DNA from: Diplodia intermedia
Lineage: Eukaryota; Ascomycota; Dothideomycetes; Botryosphaeriales; Botryosphaeriaceae
Direction: 5' to 3'
DNA length: 64,000 nucleotides
NCBI GenBank assembly: GCA_021495925.1
Contig: JAKEKT010000094.1
Span: forward strand, 62,001 to 126,000
Shown: positions 32,012-42,215 of the stretch, one piece after another
Layout: each line of letters begins with the position of its first letter
How positions within the stretch are numbered: position 1 is the stretch's first letter
Notes under the pieces: generated by a model
What the model was told of the DNA's origin: nothing
What the model saw: the letters and a program-made list of their open reading frames with translations, nothing else
Database searches by the model: none
Made by a program: the position numbers and the translations under genes

Positions 32012-34055
32012 TCAGGTAATCATAACTTCGCCTACATCCCAACTCTCAAACTCCGAAGCCTCCATACTCCATAACGTATATATCCCCATCCTTGTATGAG
32101 ACGTCCGCCCTGCGGCCGTCGACTCCGATCCGGCGAGGGGAGAAAGCACCAGCCCCACATTTTCGTGGTCATCGTTATACGTCCCAAAGTTGAAGAGCAA
32201 GACCAGCTGCCGCGATCCCTTTCCAGACGCGTGCGGGTCCCTCGCCGGATGTGGCCGGAACGGATCCAAGTTCGCCGTACCAATGGTGTAATACATATCT
32301 TCGCCCGTTTTCCAGATGGAGCGGCCCAGGTACTGCACCTTGTGGGAGTCCAGCAGAAACAACTGCTTCATGCGGCCGCGCAGCGTCAGACGTCCGGACA
32401 GGACATCGCCGTACGGCCGCTCCGCCGACTGCAATGTCGAGTTGCAGTCGACGACGGCGAAGTCGTCGGAGAAATCGATGCGGCCGTGCATCCAGGTCGT
32501 GATCTGGCAGTGGCCTCTCGCCCAAGACCACGTCGGCGCCGTTGCCTGCCGGGCGTTCTCCAGGAAGAACTCGGAAGCCTCGCTTCTCCACGTGCTCCAT
32601 CCAGGGACCGGGACGTCGACGGGGTTGTCTTCTTTCCACAGAAGGTCGTACGCCAGCGTCTCGCGCCACAGTCCGGCGCGGTACCGATACCCGGACAGCC
32701 GCGAGAACTCTTCCATCGTCCACGCTCTTTTGTCGGTCTGCAACGAAGAAACGTCGTATTGCGTCCATCCGGAGGAAACTCTGCCCCGCAGGTACATGCT
32801 GCCGAGCGAACCGCCGGCACAGGGGAAAGGTACTTTTACCAGCGGCGGAGGAGGTTCGCGATCTTGGAGAAAGCCGTCCGCGGCCGTGCGGGCTGTCGAT
32901 GCCACAATGGTGACGTAGGAATTCGCATAGATGCGCCTCATCTTCGCAATCTCCCTCCGTTTGTCTTCTTCGTCGTTTTGAATGATGCAGGCTGAATCGA
33001 TCCATATGAAGTTCAAACCGAGATTCCGGGTGACCGTGATGGCGTCTTGAAGGGTGCAGGGGAACATGCTGAGCGGAATGCCTTTGGTGTAGAGGTCGAG
33101 ATTACCATCCTGCCCTCCTTTCAACTGGTTTGGCTGGTAGGACAGTGCTGCGTATAGCGCTTCCCCGAGGTGCTCAGTTGTACAAAGGCGGAGCTCGGTT
33201 TCGGAGACGTTGAGAAGCCGTGTTGGTAGATCTTGCGATCTGGGCCTGTCACAGGAAATATGCTCGCGGACACACGTGTCGATCCAATCTTTCGCTGTCT
33301 TCAAAGCAATAGGAGAGGACACGCAATGATTGACGTCTCCAGCTCGAATTCGGCTGGCAGCCGGATCATCTTGAACAGTATCAGCCTTCGGACACACACT
33401 AAATGGAAAAACTATAAGGCGAAAGCCAAGGCGAGGCATTCAACTTACCCTCGTTGGTATGCGCCCAAAAGTGACCTTCCTGGAGTTCCGAATGTAGATC
33501 ACCTCTATTCCTTTCCTGCAGCGGGGCCACATGTATCTTCAAACCCCTCAGTTCTACAGCATGGCTGCCGGTTTCGGGCTCCAGATTGACTTTGGCCTCT
33601 GTCCAGCTGTCGTCGGGTTGATAATTCCAACAGAAGTCGTAGTGCCGCCAAACCTCTTCGCAAAATTTACATTTCTTGGCTGAATTCTCGAGATCTTCAA
33701 TTCGTTGATTGAAAGTGAAAGTCACCGGTACCGGGCTATTTGAGAAACATTCGAAAAAGTCGACAGAAACGAACCGCCGAATGCAGCCCAAACAAAGACC
33801 CACGAATGTCTCCTGCAAGTCTTCAAGGGCCATAGAAGTGGAAAATGGCACAAGCTTCTCCGGCCATTGCTCTGTGGCCGAGCCAGGCACGTGACTCGAG
33901 CATTCTTCGTCCGAAGGACTGCTTGAGCCCCAAGAACTGGGTGGGCCACGTGCGGGTGAGGAGAGCAGCTTTACCTCAAGAGCCGAGAGGTCCAGCACTC
34001 CCGGGACGGTATCGGAGCGAGGCTCGAGGCGGGGACTCCATTGCATAGCCGGCAC
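32012..34055 (-). CDS. HET-domain protein with atypical first motif
   Basis: Exons 34055-33449 and 33369-32012 give about 654 residues. The acceptor at 33370 was chosen over a nearer AG at 33399 because it keeps frame and restores NEDDPAASRIRAG, as in other HET proteins. The N-terminal region has paired CxxC-type cysteines (CLGCI, CKFC). The HET domain includes LNFIWIDSACIIQNDEEDKR and IYANSYVTIVASTARTAADG, and the late block KRAWTMEEF. The usual first motif (LSY-WG) is LSYQPNQLKG, so the Trp-Gly pair is missing. HET domains are TIR-like and trigger cell death when non-self is sensed. A GTAAAG near 33978 might mark one more 5' intron, so the extreme N-terminus is uncertain. Confidence 0.75.
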
Positions 34056-34424
34056 AATCTCGTGGCAGGAAAAGGGTGAGTTTTGGATTCTCCGGACAAG
34101 GCTGCAACACGACGAGATCTAAAAATAAAGCTGACAAAGAGGAGAGACGTCACAACATTCGCTAGAAACGAACAAAGTGCCCACACAAACGCAACAAGTG
34201 ACATTGAGAACAACGGCCCAATCTTCCAGAGGCTCGAACAAGGCTGCCTGTGGAGACCATCATAGATTCGTCCAACGACCCGTTCCATCACGTGACCCGC
34301 GACCAGTGCGAATGCTAACATACAACAACACAAACTCCTTACACATCCACGCCCGACCCTCACCCCTCACCCCCACCACTTCCCACCCAGCCCAGCCCAC
34401 CAGCCAGCACGCTCACCTCCCTAC
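34056..34424. other. Intergenic, about 370 bp
   Basis: Promoter of the HET gene and 3' end of the acyltransferase gene. C-rich and without a supported gene. Confidence 0.4.
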
Positions 34425-36109
34425 CTACTGCACCCCCGCAAGCGCCCTCATCCCCCTCTCCAACCCCTCACACACCCCCTCCGCCCACGCCTCCTCATCG
34501 CCCCCCTCGACGCCCAACACGCCCCTCTGCCACGTCAGCGCGACGACCAACTCCCCCCCCTCCCTCGTCACGACATTAAAGTTCACCGCCGCCCCCGTCG
34601 CATTCGCCGGCTGCGAGAACACCACGCGTCCAAGCCCCCACCCACCATCGCCCTCCCCCTCAGGCTCGGTCGGCCCAAACGCCATCAAATTACTAACCTC
34701 ATAACTCGCCTCCCTCCCCACCGCGACCCCTCCCTCAAGCCACGTCCTAAACCCCCTCAGATACTTCAACAACCCAATCGGCTGATCCCCCAGCGTGCTC
34801 GCGCGCTCCGCCAGCGCGCGGGTCGTCTCGCGCGCGCGGTGCCAGAAGACGTCCTCGCCGCCGTCGGCCGCGAGGGCCTCGACGGCGCCGTCGTCGCGCG
34901 GGAACGCGTGGTGGGCGACGCTGACGCAGAGGCCGAGGGATGCCGTCCAGTTGCGGGGGTCGGCGTCGGCGTGCTCGCCGCCGTAGCGGGGCATGAGGCG
35001 GCGGAGGTCGATGGCTGTTTGGGCGATGAAGGAGGCCGCGGCGGGGGAGGAGGAGGAGGGAGAGGAGGAGGAGGAGGGGGGAGAAGGCGGAAGTGCGGCG
35101 CTCAATGCGCGCACGACGACGCCGTGCAGGGCGCCCGTGAGCTTGACGCCGTTGTGCATGCGGCAGCGGCGCAGCATGCCGGCGACGACGGGGGCGGGGG
35201 CGACGGCGAAGGCGGCGCCGGTGCGGAAGTTGGCGGGGTCGTACGCGGTGGGCAGCGCGGTCCAGGCGTCGGGCCGGTGCGGGGCGACGCTGGCGCGGAA
35301 GAGGACGTGGCGGGAGGTGAGGAGGCGCGAGTTGAGGAGGGCCGAGGGCAGGTACGAGGACGCGACGGGGAGCAGCAGGAAGGGCCAGGAGACGGGCAGG
35401 GCGACGGTGCGCTCGATGGGGGCCAGGAGGGCGGGCGTCGCGGGCGGGTGGTAGATGGGGGAGGCGGCCGAGAGCGAGGTCGAGGCCGAGGTGAGGGCGG
35501 TCTGCGTCGGGTGGCGCAGGGCGGAGAGGAGGGTGCGGTGGAAGGAGAGGCCGGACGGCCCGTCGCCGTGGGAGTGCGAGTAGGTGAAGAGGAGGTAGAA
35601 GGCGCGGGGGGTGGTGGGGGCGGGATTGGTGGTGAGCGGGATGACGACGATCTTCCACGGCGGGATGCGCGACGTGTCGGGGAATTGCTGGTCGTGGGCG
35701 TGGCAGAGCAGCGGCTTGATGGCGTCGAGCTCGGCGTGGGGGCTGCCGCTGTCGGTGGTGACGACGGGCTCCGTGATCTCGACGTGGTTGGAGAGATCCA
35801 TGGTTTCGGGCCTGATCAGCTCGGGCGATTCGGTAAGCTCGCCCTTGATGGCGGCGCTGAGCATCGGGTGCGTCGAGATGCAGTGCTTCAGCGCGGGATA
35901 GAACGACTCCTTGGCGTGGACGGGAAAGCCGTCCGGCGCGGTGTAGCGGCCGGCTACGATGAGGCCGCGATAGTAGCCCAGGGCATGGCGCATGATGCAT
36001 CTTCTCTCGCTGGTCCCTGGGCGCGCCGTCAGAGATGATGTTGCCTGGAAATCTATGTTTACTTACCGGCCGGTCGTAGGGACACGTAGCGTTGCTCGTT
36101 GCCCGCCAT
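34425..36109 (-). CDS. Alcohol acetyltransferase/BAHD-like acyltransferase
   Basis: Exons 36109-36067 and 36016-34425, 544 residues. The small first exon encodes MAGNEQRYVSLRPAG and splices (GTAAGT...CCCAG) to TSERRCIMRHALGYYRG. This reconstitutes the conserved N-terminal strand of fungal AATase-type enzymes (RP-G-x-ER...RHALGFY). The HxxxDG active site is at about 162-167 (YSHSHGDGPSG). A second-domain motif lies near DLRRLMPRYGGEH. The late block EVSNLMAFGPTE resembles the family's structural motif. It would transfer acyl groups from CoA to an alcohol or amine; the substrate is unknown. A Ser/Pro-rich linker (PPSPPSSSSSPSSSSPAAAS) separates the two lobes. Confidence 0.8.
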
Positions 36110-36593
36110 TTTGTCTGGGTTGACTGGAGTTGCTGTTACTGCTGCTGCTACTGCTGACACGCGATGTTGAGTAGCTGGTCGAGCTAGCTCACGGTCCCAA
36201 GAAAAAAAAAGGTGCAAAGGAGTCGGTGGTGCTGCCTGCAGGATTCAAAAGAATACACCGCTCCACTGCATGCCGGGTCTCGGATCTGATTCCAGCAGTC
36301 GGTCCGTGCGACGTAGCCCTTGCCAGATGGGGCAAATCTTGCGCGATGCTGTGTTCTCGTCTCGAGCCAGTTGGTTTCGCTGGAAAGTGCATTCACAAAA
36401 AGATATAAGTATGTTCGAAAGCTGCGCCATGACCCCAGTAAGTCCCCATACCCGTCAAGCCTTTCCCAAAAATGGCAATAGCAACGCCGATCAAGCCAAG
36501 CTTTGCAAACCCATGCCTCCTTATCATAACTCCAGACGAAACCCTTTGTATACAGGTACAGTAGAAGCAACCCGAAAGCCGCAAGAAAACTCG
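36110..36593. other. Intergenic, about 480 bp
   Basis: Promoter of the acyltransferase gene and 3' side of the Scm3 gene. Open frames here have no motif support. Confidence 0.4.
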
Positions 36594-39500
36594 TCATAAT
36601 GCTAATTCGTCTTCAGACTCGTCTGCCAACAAGTCAATGAAACTGGTGCTGGGGCGTGGCTCCGACCTGGCTATCCGACTGAGCGGTGAGCTACGTCCCG
36701 CTTCGCCCGTCACCTTAGGGCGTGGAGTAGCACTGGGCCCAGTCTTTGCTGGTAGCCTCTTAGTCGAAGAAGCTTTGCTGGCTGGCCTGGCAGATTGCGA
36801 TTCTTGAGGCGCCACGCTCTTCGGCACTGGCTTCGACGGTGTTGGCTTCGACGTTGTTGGCTTCGACGGGGTTGGCTTCGACGGTGCTGCCTTCGTCCGA
36901 GCATCTGGAACTTTCTTTGAAACAGGCTTTGGTAACGATGGCCTGTGCCAAGACTTCGACGGCTGTGGAGTTGGAGCTGGGCTTGACGCAGCAGACGCGC
37001 CGTCTCTCGATATCGAGCTTGCGCCAACAGCCACATTTGGCCGCTGTGGTGATTTCTGCGAAGTTCTGGACGCTTGCGGAATTGAAGCTGAGCTCGATGC
37101 AGCAGGAACCCCGCCTCTGGGTGTGGAATTTGCGCCAGCAACAAGGCCGGGTAATTGTGACGATTTCTGCAGAGGGCGGGGGGCTTGTGTAGCCGGGACT
37201 GAGCTCGACGCAGCAGAAGCTCCAGTACTGGGTGTCGAGCTCGGGCCAGCCATTTTATCAGGTCGTTGTGATGATTTCTGGGAAGGCTTGGCCACCTGCG
37301 TAGTCGGAGCTGAAGTCGACGCAACGGATGTTCCCTTTCTGGGTGTCGAGCCTGTGCCAGCAACCTGCTTAGGTCGTTTGGTGGCGAGAGACGGTGGCCT
37401 GTCTTCAGCTTGAGATCGATGTGGTTGTATCAAAGGAGGGGCCTGCTGTATGGGCGTTCTCAAGGCACGCTGATTCGGAGCGGGCGGTGTTTGGACAGCA
37501 CTCTTGGACAAGCCGACACGATTCCGCGCCGCTGCAGCTGCTCCTGCTGCCGACGTCTCACCATTGGTCGTTTTAGGCGCAGAACCCTGTGATCTTTGCA
37601 GCGCGGGTGGAGAAATTCCAAGAACCTGCTGAGGAGTGCTCATGTGCTGCTGCATCGCCTCCATCACCTTGGACGTGTCAATCAGCATCGGATCAATCAG
37701 ACTCAGATCAATTGGCGGTAGCTTGCTTGGACCAGCTACTACCGCCGGCTTATCCGAGATAGTAAAGCGCTTGGGAAGGCCTCGCTGCGGAGCCGAGACC
37801 GGCTCTGGCCTTGCTTCTTGCGTTGACTGCACATTGCTCACCGGCTTAGCTGCGCTTTGGGAGCGAGCTTCAGCGGCACGTTGCACAGCAGCGGTTACAG
37901 GACTTTCATTCGAAAGTTCTTCCGGTGCCCGCCCTCCTACGGCTTCTACCAACTGACGTGTAGCACTGTCATCCTTCTTCTGACGTTTGGACGACCGGTC
38001 TTCCTGAGCGCTTCCGTTGACTGGTAATGCTCTCTTGCGATGTGCGCCGGGTTGGTAGTTGGTCAGCCAGTTTTCTGGTATGCATGTTTCGGGCTTTCTC
38101 GTGTGTTCCCTGGCGTTGGAATGAGAAGCCCATGACTTGCCGCACAAAACACAGAGATACGTGCGTTCCATCTCTTCTCTGAAGAGAATGTTGGGATTGA
38201 AGGTCGCAGGCTTTCCACTTGTAAGGTCCACACCAGGAAGCACAAGCTTCGGCGGCTCCGCCTTTGCGGGTATAACGTGATGCGGCTTGCGTCCTCGATT
38301 CGTTCGGTGATTGGCAAATGGCACGCACCTTTCTGGAACAGCGAAGTGGTATTTTGCACCCTTTTTCGACGTCCATCTTGCATTACACCTCCCACAGGCC
38401 CATGGCCTTTTGGTGTCGCCGGTGGAAACAATGAAACCTTCAACACCTTCACTTGGCGGCAAAGTGTTGCCCAATGGTTCGTTAGCAGGTGCCTGGACAG
38501 CCGGTGTTGTAACGACTTCTTGATTGCTGTGAGCCGCGGTATCTGCCTGGACAGTTGGTGCTGTAACGACTTCTTGACTGGTGCCAGCCACGCTATCTGA
38601 CTCGGAATCCCGCACCTCTGTTGGGTAGCGCTGCAGCAACTCGGTGGGATCGGTAAGGTTCGCGAGGTGAGGCCTCGCCTTTTCAGGGTTCTTTGGCATA
38701 TATGGCTTCTGCCTCACCTTGTTCGCCAGTATCGGGCCTCGCTCCAGGGCTCGGCGAACGTAGTCTGACATGGGGCCTCTAGGCTTATCTGCACGACGCG
38801 AAAGGTGCTTGTACCAGTGATTCTCGAGGTTCTTGACAGTCCTGTCTGGGAAGTAGCGACAAATTTGTGAGGTTGACAATTTGCGATCCTTCTTGAGCAC
38901 GATGAAAAGCTCGTTGTCTCCTTCTATCCAGGCAGGGTGATGTTTGTGCTTTTGAACCTTGGTCCCACCCGGCGTCTCCGTGGTAGAGCTGACGGGACTT
39001 GGCTGTGCTACTGGTGTGGCCTGTGTATTTCCCCTACCAGCAGGTGCCTTGTCTGCCGGGCCAGCGACTTCCTTGGTTGGCATTATCGATGCTGGATCGG
39101 GACTGTTACGTGAAGCAGGAAACTCTTGGGCTTTCATTGGCGCATCATCCGGACCTTGAAATGAATGTGGATTTTTTATGTTCTCGATCCCGGTGGCTTC
39201 CGTAGGATCTTCAACCTCAGTGATTTGTTCCAGGTCCATAACTTCTTCGTCTTCCGCCCAGGTATTGACTTGTTCCTGATCCTCATACTCAATGCTTCCC
39301 ATGTCTTCTCCCTGCTGGCCGTTTTCTTCAAGTTCATCGAAACTTTCTTCCCCCTCTTCTTCATACTCAGCCCCATCCCACTGAGGTACGGCATATCTGG
39401 GTTGGGCCGGGGGAGGGTTGGCCAATATCTGTCGGGGCAAAGTGGTATTGCGAATGCTGGGCGACGGCTCGGGAACCTGTGCAGAAGGACGGGCCTGCAC

Positions 39501-40613
39501 TCTTGGACGACCGACAGCACGCCCAGTGGACCAAAGCGACCGGGATGGCTGGCGCGGCGACTCGGGAATCATTTGTCGCGGGCGTTGTGGCGGAGGGGCA
39601 GGGCGGCGAGCGGATTGAGACGGACGCGGCAACGGAGGAGCATCCCAGACTGGATCAGTAGACCTCGGACTGTCCTGATAGCTTGACATGTACTGGGCGA
39701 TGCCTTGGGCAATGCTCTGGCCCAAGGCCTGGAAGAAGGCGGGATCCTGGGCAAAATCCATTCTTTGTGGCGTTTGCTGAGGCTCGATTGGAGGTCTTGG
39801 GGTTCGAGTTGGGCGCGGCGGATTCCGGTGCTGCGGTAGGTTGCGGTGCTGCGGTTGAGCTCGGTGCTGCGGTTGGTTCCGAGGACGTGGTGTCGTAGCA
39901 GTTGGTGGGTGGTGGATGGTGGACGTCTGCCAAGTGAGTGTGGACAAAGATGCAAGAGCTTCCCCAGGCTGCCTCATGCGCTGGTTGCGATTGCCCGGTG
40001 GGGAGCTGAGAAGCTCGTCCTCCTCCCCGCTGTCGGCAACCTCGTAGCGCTCGTATGGATATGCGTCGATCACGTCGTCCTCGTCGTCGTCCTCTTCGTA
40101 CCACTCCTCAAAACCCTCGCCAGTGTCGCGTTCGTCCTCCAAACGGGCAAGGTGGCCGTTGTTAACAACAATTTCGCCCGTCTCAAGGTCGACCTCGTCG
40201 CCAATGTCGGTGAAGTCGCGCTCGTATTTATCGAAGATGTGCTCGAACGTGTTCTTCAGGCGCATGTCATTTTCATGGCGTTCGCGCTCCAAGTCGGAGA
40301 GGTCATCATAGTGCTCGGCATCTGCAGGCGGTGGCAGCCGGGGACGGTGAGCCATGGGGGCGGCGCATGGAGCACGGCTGGAGCGCGGTTGTGCGGAATG
40401 AGGCCGGCTGCTGGTTGTAGATTTGAATTCAGATGAAGGGCGGGGAAGGCTGCGGGTGCTAAGGCTTCCGCTTCGGTCGAGCGCGACGCGCATCAACGCG
40501 GTGTCGCGGCGCCCGCAAAATCCGTGCCCGAGCTTTCCCCGTCGCTCAGCTGCGTTTGCGTCATGCCGTTCCCCATCGCTCATTGTCACCGGCGAAAGCT
40601 CACGAAACTCCAA
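36594..40613 (-). CDS. scm3: Scm3/HJURP-type CENP-A chaperone with Myb and zinc fingers
   Basis: Single open frame of 1,339 residues from 40613; a second Met at 40355 (MAHRPRLPPPADAEHYDD) gives 1,253 residues and may be the true start. Residues 101-155 hold the Scm3 histone-binding helix and tail: RLKNTFEHIFDKYERDF then DEVDLETGEIVVNNGHL. Residues about 557-605 are Myb/SANT-like (FIVLKKDRKLSTSQICRYFP). Two zinc-finger-like segments follow near 735 (WACGRCNARWTSKKGAKYHF) and 817 (LCVLCGKSWASHSNAREH). The C-terminal third is low complexity, with four 37-residue repeats and KPTPSKPTTSKPTPSKPVPK. Scm3 deposits centromeric CENP-A/Cse4. Filamentous-fungal Scm3 proteins are known to carry extra DNA-binding domains, so the architecture fits. 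It is head-to-head with atg6. Confidence 0.85.
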   Translation of the reverse strand: MEFRELSPVTMSDGERHDANAAERRGKLGHGFCGRRDTALMRVALDRSGSLSTRSLPRPSSEFKSTTSSRPHSAQPRSSRAPCAAPMAHRPRLPPPADAEHYDDLSDLERERHENDMRLKNTFEHIFDKYERDFTDIGDEVDLETGEIVVNNGHLARLEDERDTGEGFEEWYEEDDDEDDVIDAYPYERYEVADSGEEDELLSSPPGNRNQRMRQPGEALASLSTLTWQTSTIHHPPTATTPRPRNQPQHRAQPQHRNLPQHRNPPRPTRTPRPPIEPQQTPQRMDFAQDPAFFQALGQSIAQGIAQYMSSYQDSPRSTDPVWDAPPLPRPSQSARRPAPPPQRPRQMIPESPRQPSRSLWSTGRAVGRPRVQARPSAQVPEPSPSIRNTTLPRQILANPPPAQPRYAVPQWDGAEYEEEGEESFDELEENGQQGEDMGSIEYEDQEQVNTWAEDEEVMDLEQITEVEDPTEATGIENIKNPHSFQGPDDAPMKAQEFPASRNSPDPASIMPTKEVAGPADKAPAGRGNTQATPVAQPSPVSSTTETPGGTKVQKHKHHPAWIEGDNELFIVLKKDRKLSTSQICRYFPDRTVKNLENHWYKHLSRRADKPRGPMSDYVRRALERGPILANKVRQKPYMPKNPEKARPHLANLTDPTELLQRYPTEVRDSESDSVAGTSQEVVTAPTVQADTAAHSNQEVVTTPAVQAPANEPLGNTLPPSEGVEGFIVSTGDTKRPWACGRCNARWTSKKGAKYHFAVPERCVPFANHRTNRGRKPHHVIPAKAEPPKLVLPGVDLTSGKPATFNPNILFREEMERTYLCVLCGKSWASHSNAREHTRKPETCIPENWLTNYQPGAHRKRALPVNGSAQEDRSSKRQKKDDSATRQLVEAVGGRAPEELSNESPVTAAVQRAAEARSQSAAKPVSNVQSTQEARPEPVSAPQRGLPKRFTISDKPAVVAGPSKLPPIDLSLIDPMLIDTSKVMEAMQQHMSTPQQVLGISPPALQRSQGSAPKTTNGETSAAGAAAAARNRVGLSKSAVQTPPAPNQRALRTPIQQAPPLIQPHRSQAEDRPPSLATKRPKQVAGTGSTPRKGTSVASTSAPTTQVAKPSQKSSQRPDKMAGPSSTPSTGASAASSSVPATQAPRPLQKSSQLPGLVAGANSTPRGGVPAASSSASIPQASRTSQKSPQRPNVAVGASSISRDGASAASSPAPTPQPSKSWHRPSLPKPVSKKVPDARTKAAPSKPTPSKPTTSKPTPSKPVPKSVAPQESQSARPASKASSTKRLPAKTGPSATPRPKVTGEAGRSSPLSRIARSEPRPSTSFIDLLADESEDELAL
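36945..37376 (-). repeat. Four imperfect 111-bp tandem repeats inside scm3
   Basis: Units 37376-37266, 37265-37155, 37154-37044 and 37043-36945 (last shortened to 33 codons) each encode about 37 residues. Their pattern is R/L-P, V/M-A-G, S-T-P, then A-A-S-S-S, and end Q-K-S-S/P-Q. Register is exact at 111 bp, so the array arose by in-frame tandem duplication. Confidence 0.85.
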
Positions 40614-40736
40614 CGCATACGTCCTCCTGCTCCCCGCGACAATCCACCGCCCTCGGCCCGCACAGATACATACAGCGTCATGGGAGTTGCATTCCCATCA
40701 ACATAACCCCCCAATAACACGCTCACCGCTGCCACG
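40614..40736. promoter_or_regulatory. Short head-to-head promoter between scm3 and atg6
   Basis: Only 123 bp separate the outermost starts (381 bp if scm3 starts at 40355). Both genes must share regulatory DNA, or one leader overlaps the other gene. No clear TATA box is visible. Confidence 0.55.
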
Positions 40737-42215
40737 ATGTACTGCCAAAAGTGCCGAACGCCCATCAAGCTCGACGGCTCGCTGGAGGACCTGAATCCCG
40801 CCGCCTTCAAGCTCCTCACAGGTGCTCACCACGCCAAGCACTCAGCGCTCCTCTATTGCTAAACCCGAGCAGACTCGACGACCCCGTCCGCACAACAGCG
40901 GCCGCTCTCGCTGCACCAGTCCCGCCCCGCCTACTCGCAAGACCGCCGCGATGCCTACGACCGTGTCTCCAGCCGGGCGTCGCAGCCCACCTTCCGCCGC
41001 AGCATCCCCTCGAGCCGCCACGGCCGCGAGTCGCGCCACCATCCGTCCATGTCCTTCGTCATGCTCACCGACTCACAAGTCGTGCCGCAAGCCCCGCATA
41101 TCGTGCCTGACGGCGGCCGGCCGAGCAGCGCAGGGGTCGATGGCAACCAGGACATGTCGGACAAGATGGAGACGGTACAGCGCCTGTTCGAGGTGCTGTC
41201 GGCACGCTCGGACATCGACCAGCCCATCTGCGTCGAGTGCACCGACATGCTGGTAGAAGGACTGCAGAAGCGGCTCGGGGCGGCGACCAAAGAGCGCGAC
41301 GCATACGTCGAGTACCTACGGCAGGCCAACGCGGACATACCCAGCGAGGAGGAGGTGGTGCTGGCTCGGCGGCAGCTGGAGGACGCGCGGGCGGGCGAGG
41401 AGGCGGCGATGAAGGAGCTGGAGCGGCTGGAACGCGAGAAGGCGGCCATGGACGACGAGCTCCAGGCGCTGGACGCCGAGGCGCGCGGGCTGGACAAGGA
41501 GGAGGAGGCGTTCTGGAAGGAGCGCAACGCGTTCGCGACGACGCTGGCATCGTTCCAGAGCGAGCGCGATCGCGTCAACAACCGCTACGACCACGACATC
41601 AAGCAGGCGCAGCGGCTGCAGCGCACCAACGTCTACAACGACACGTTTACCATCGGACACGACGGCAACTTTGCGACGATCAACGGCTTGCGGCTGGGCA
41701 GGACGTCGGCGGTCATGGTGGGCTGGGAGGAGATCAACGCCGCGTGGGGCCAGACGTGTCTGCTGCTGGCAACGGTGGCGGAGAAGGTGGGCTACACGTT
41801 CAAGGGCTACCGCCTGTGTCCCATGGGCTCGACTTCGACGATCGAGAAGCTCGACTTCCCTCCGGCCGCCTCGACCGACGACGCGGCGCGGCCGGCGAAG
41901 CCCAAGGTCACGGTGCTGGAGCTGTACTGCAGCGGCGATCTCCCGCTCGGCTTGAACTTCCTGCACAGGAGGTTCGACAACGCCATGGTCGCTTTTCTGG
42001 AGTGCCTGCGGCAGATGGACGAGTTTGGGTTCAAGCTGCCGTACACGATTCGCAAGGACAAGATACGCGACGCGAGCATCAAGCTCAGCTTCAACCAGGA
42101 GGAGACGTGGACGCGGGCTTGCAAAGATACGCTCATCTGCTGCAAATACCTGCTTGCGTCAACCAGTGACATGGACCAGAAGCAGCGCAGCGCCACGCCG
42201 ACGGCACGGCGTTGA
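40737..42215 (+). CDS. atg6: Autophagy protein Atg6/Vps30 (Beclin)
   Basis: Exons 40737-40821 and 40873-42215, 475 residues. The N-terminal MYCQKCRTPIKL provides the first CxxC. SMSFVMLTDSQV near residue 88 matches the Beclin BH3-like segment. PICVECTDML gives the second CxxC. A long coiled coil (about 155-260, rich in EELERLEREKAAMDDEL-type heptads) follows. The evolutionarily conserved/BARA domain starts YNDTFTIGHDGNFATINGLR and includes VGWEEINAAWGQTCLLLATV. Atg6 is a subunit of Vps34 PI3-kinase complexes I and II, acting at the pre-autophagosomal structure and endosomes. Length and all domains look complete, although the N-terminal linker is short. Confidence 0.93.

Noticed and set aside
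33399..33448. 50-bp GTAAGT...TTTAG intron option in the atypical HET gene
   Set aside because: Splicing there shifts frame; the acceptor at 33370 keeps frame and restores the conserved DDPAAS block.
34839..36038. 399-codon open frame on the plus strand
   Set aside because: It is the antisense shadow of the acyltransferase coding sequence and consists of Gly/Glu/Val-rich noise.
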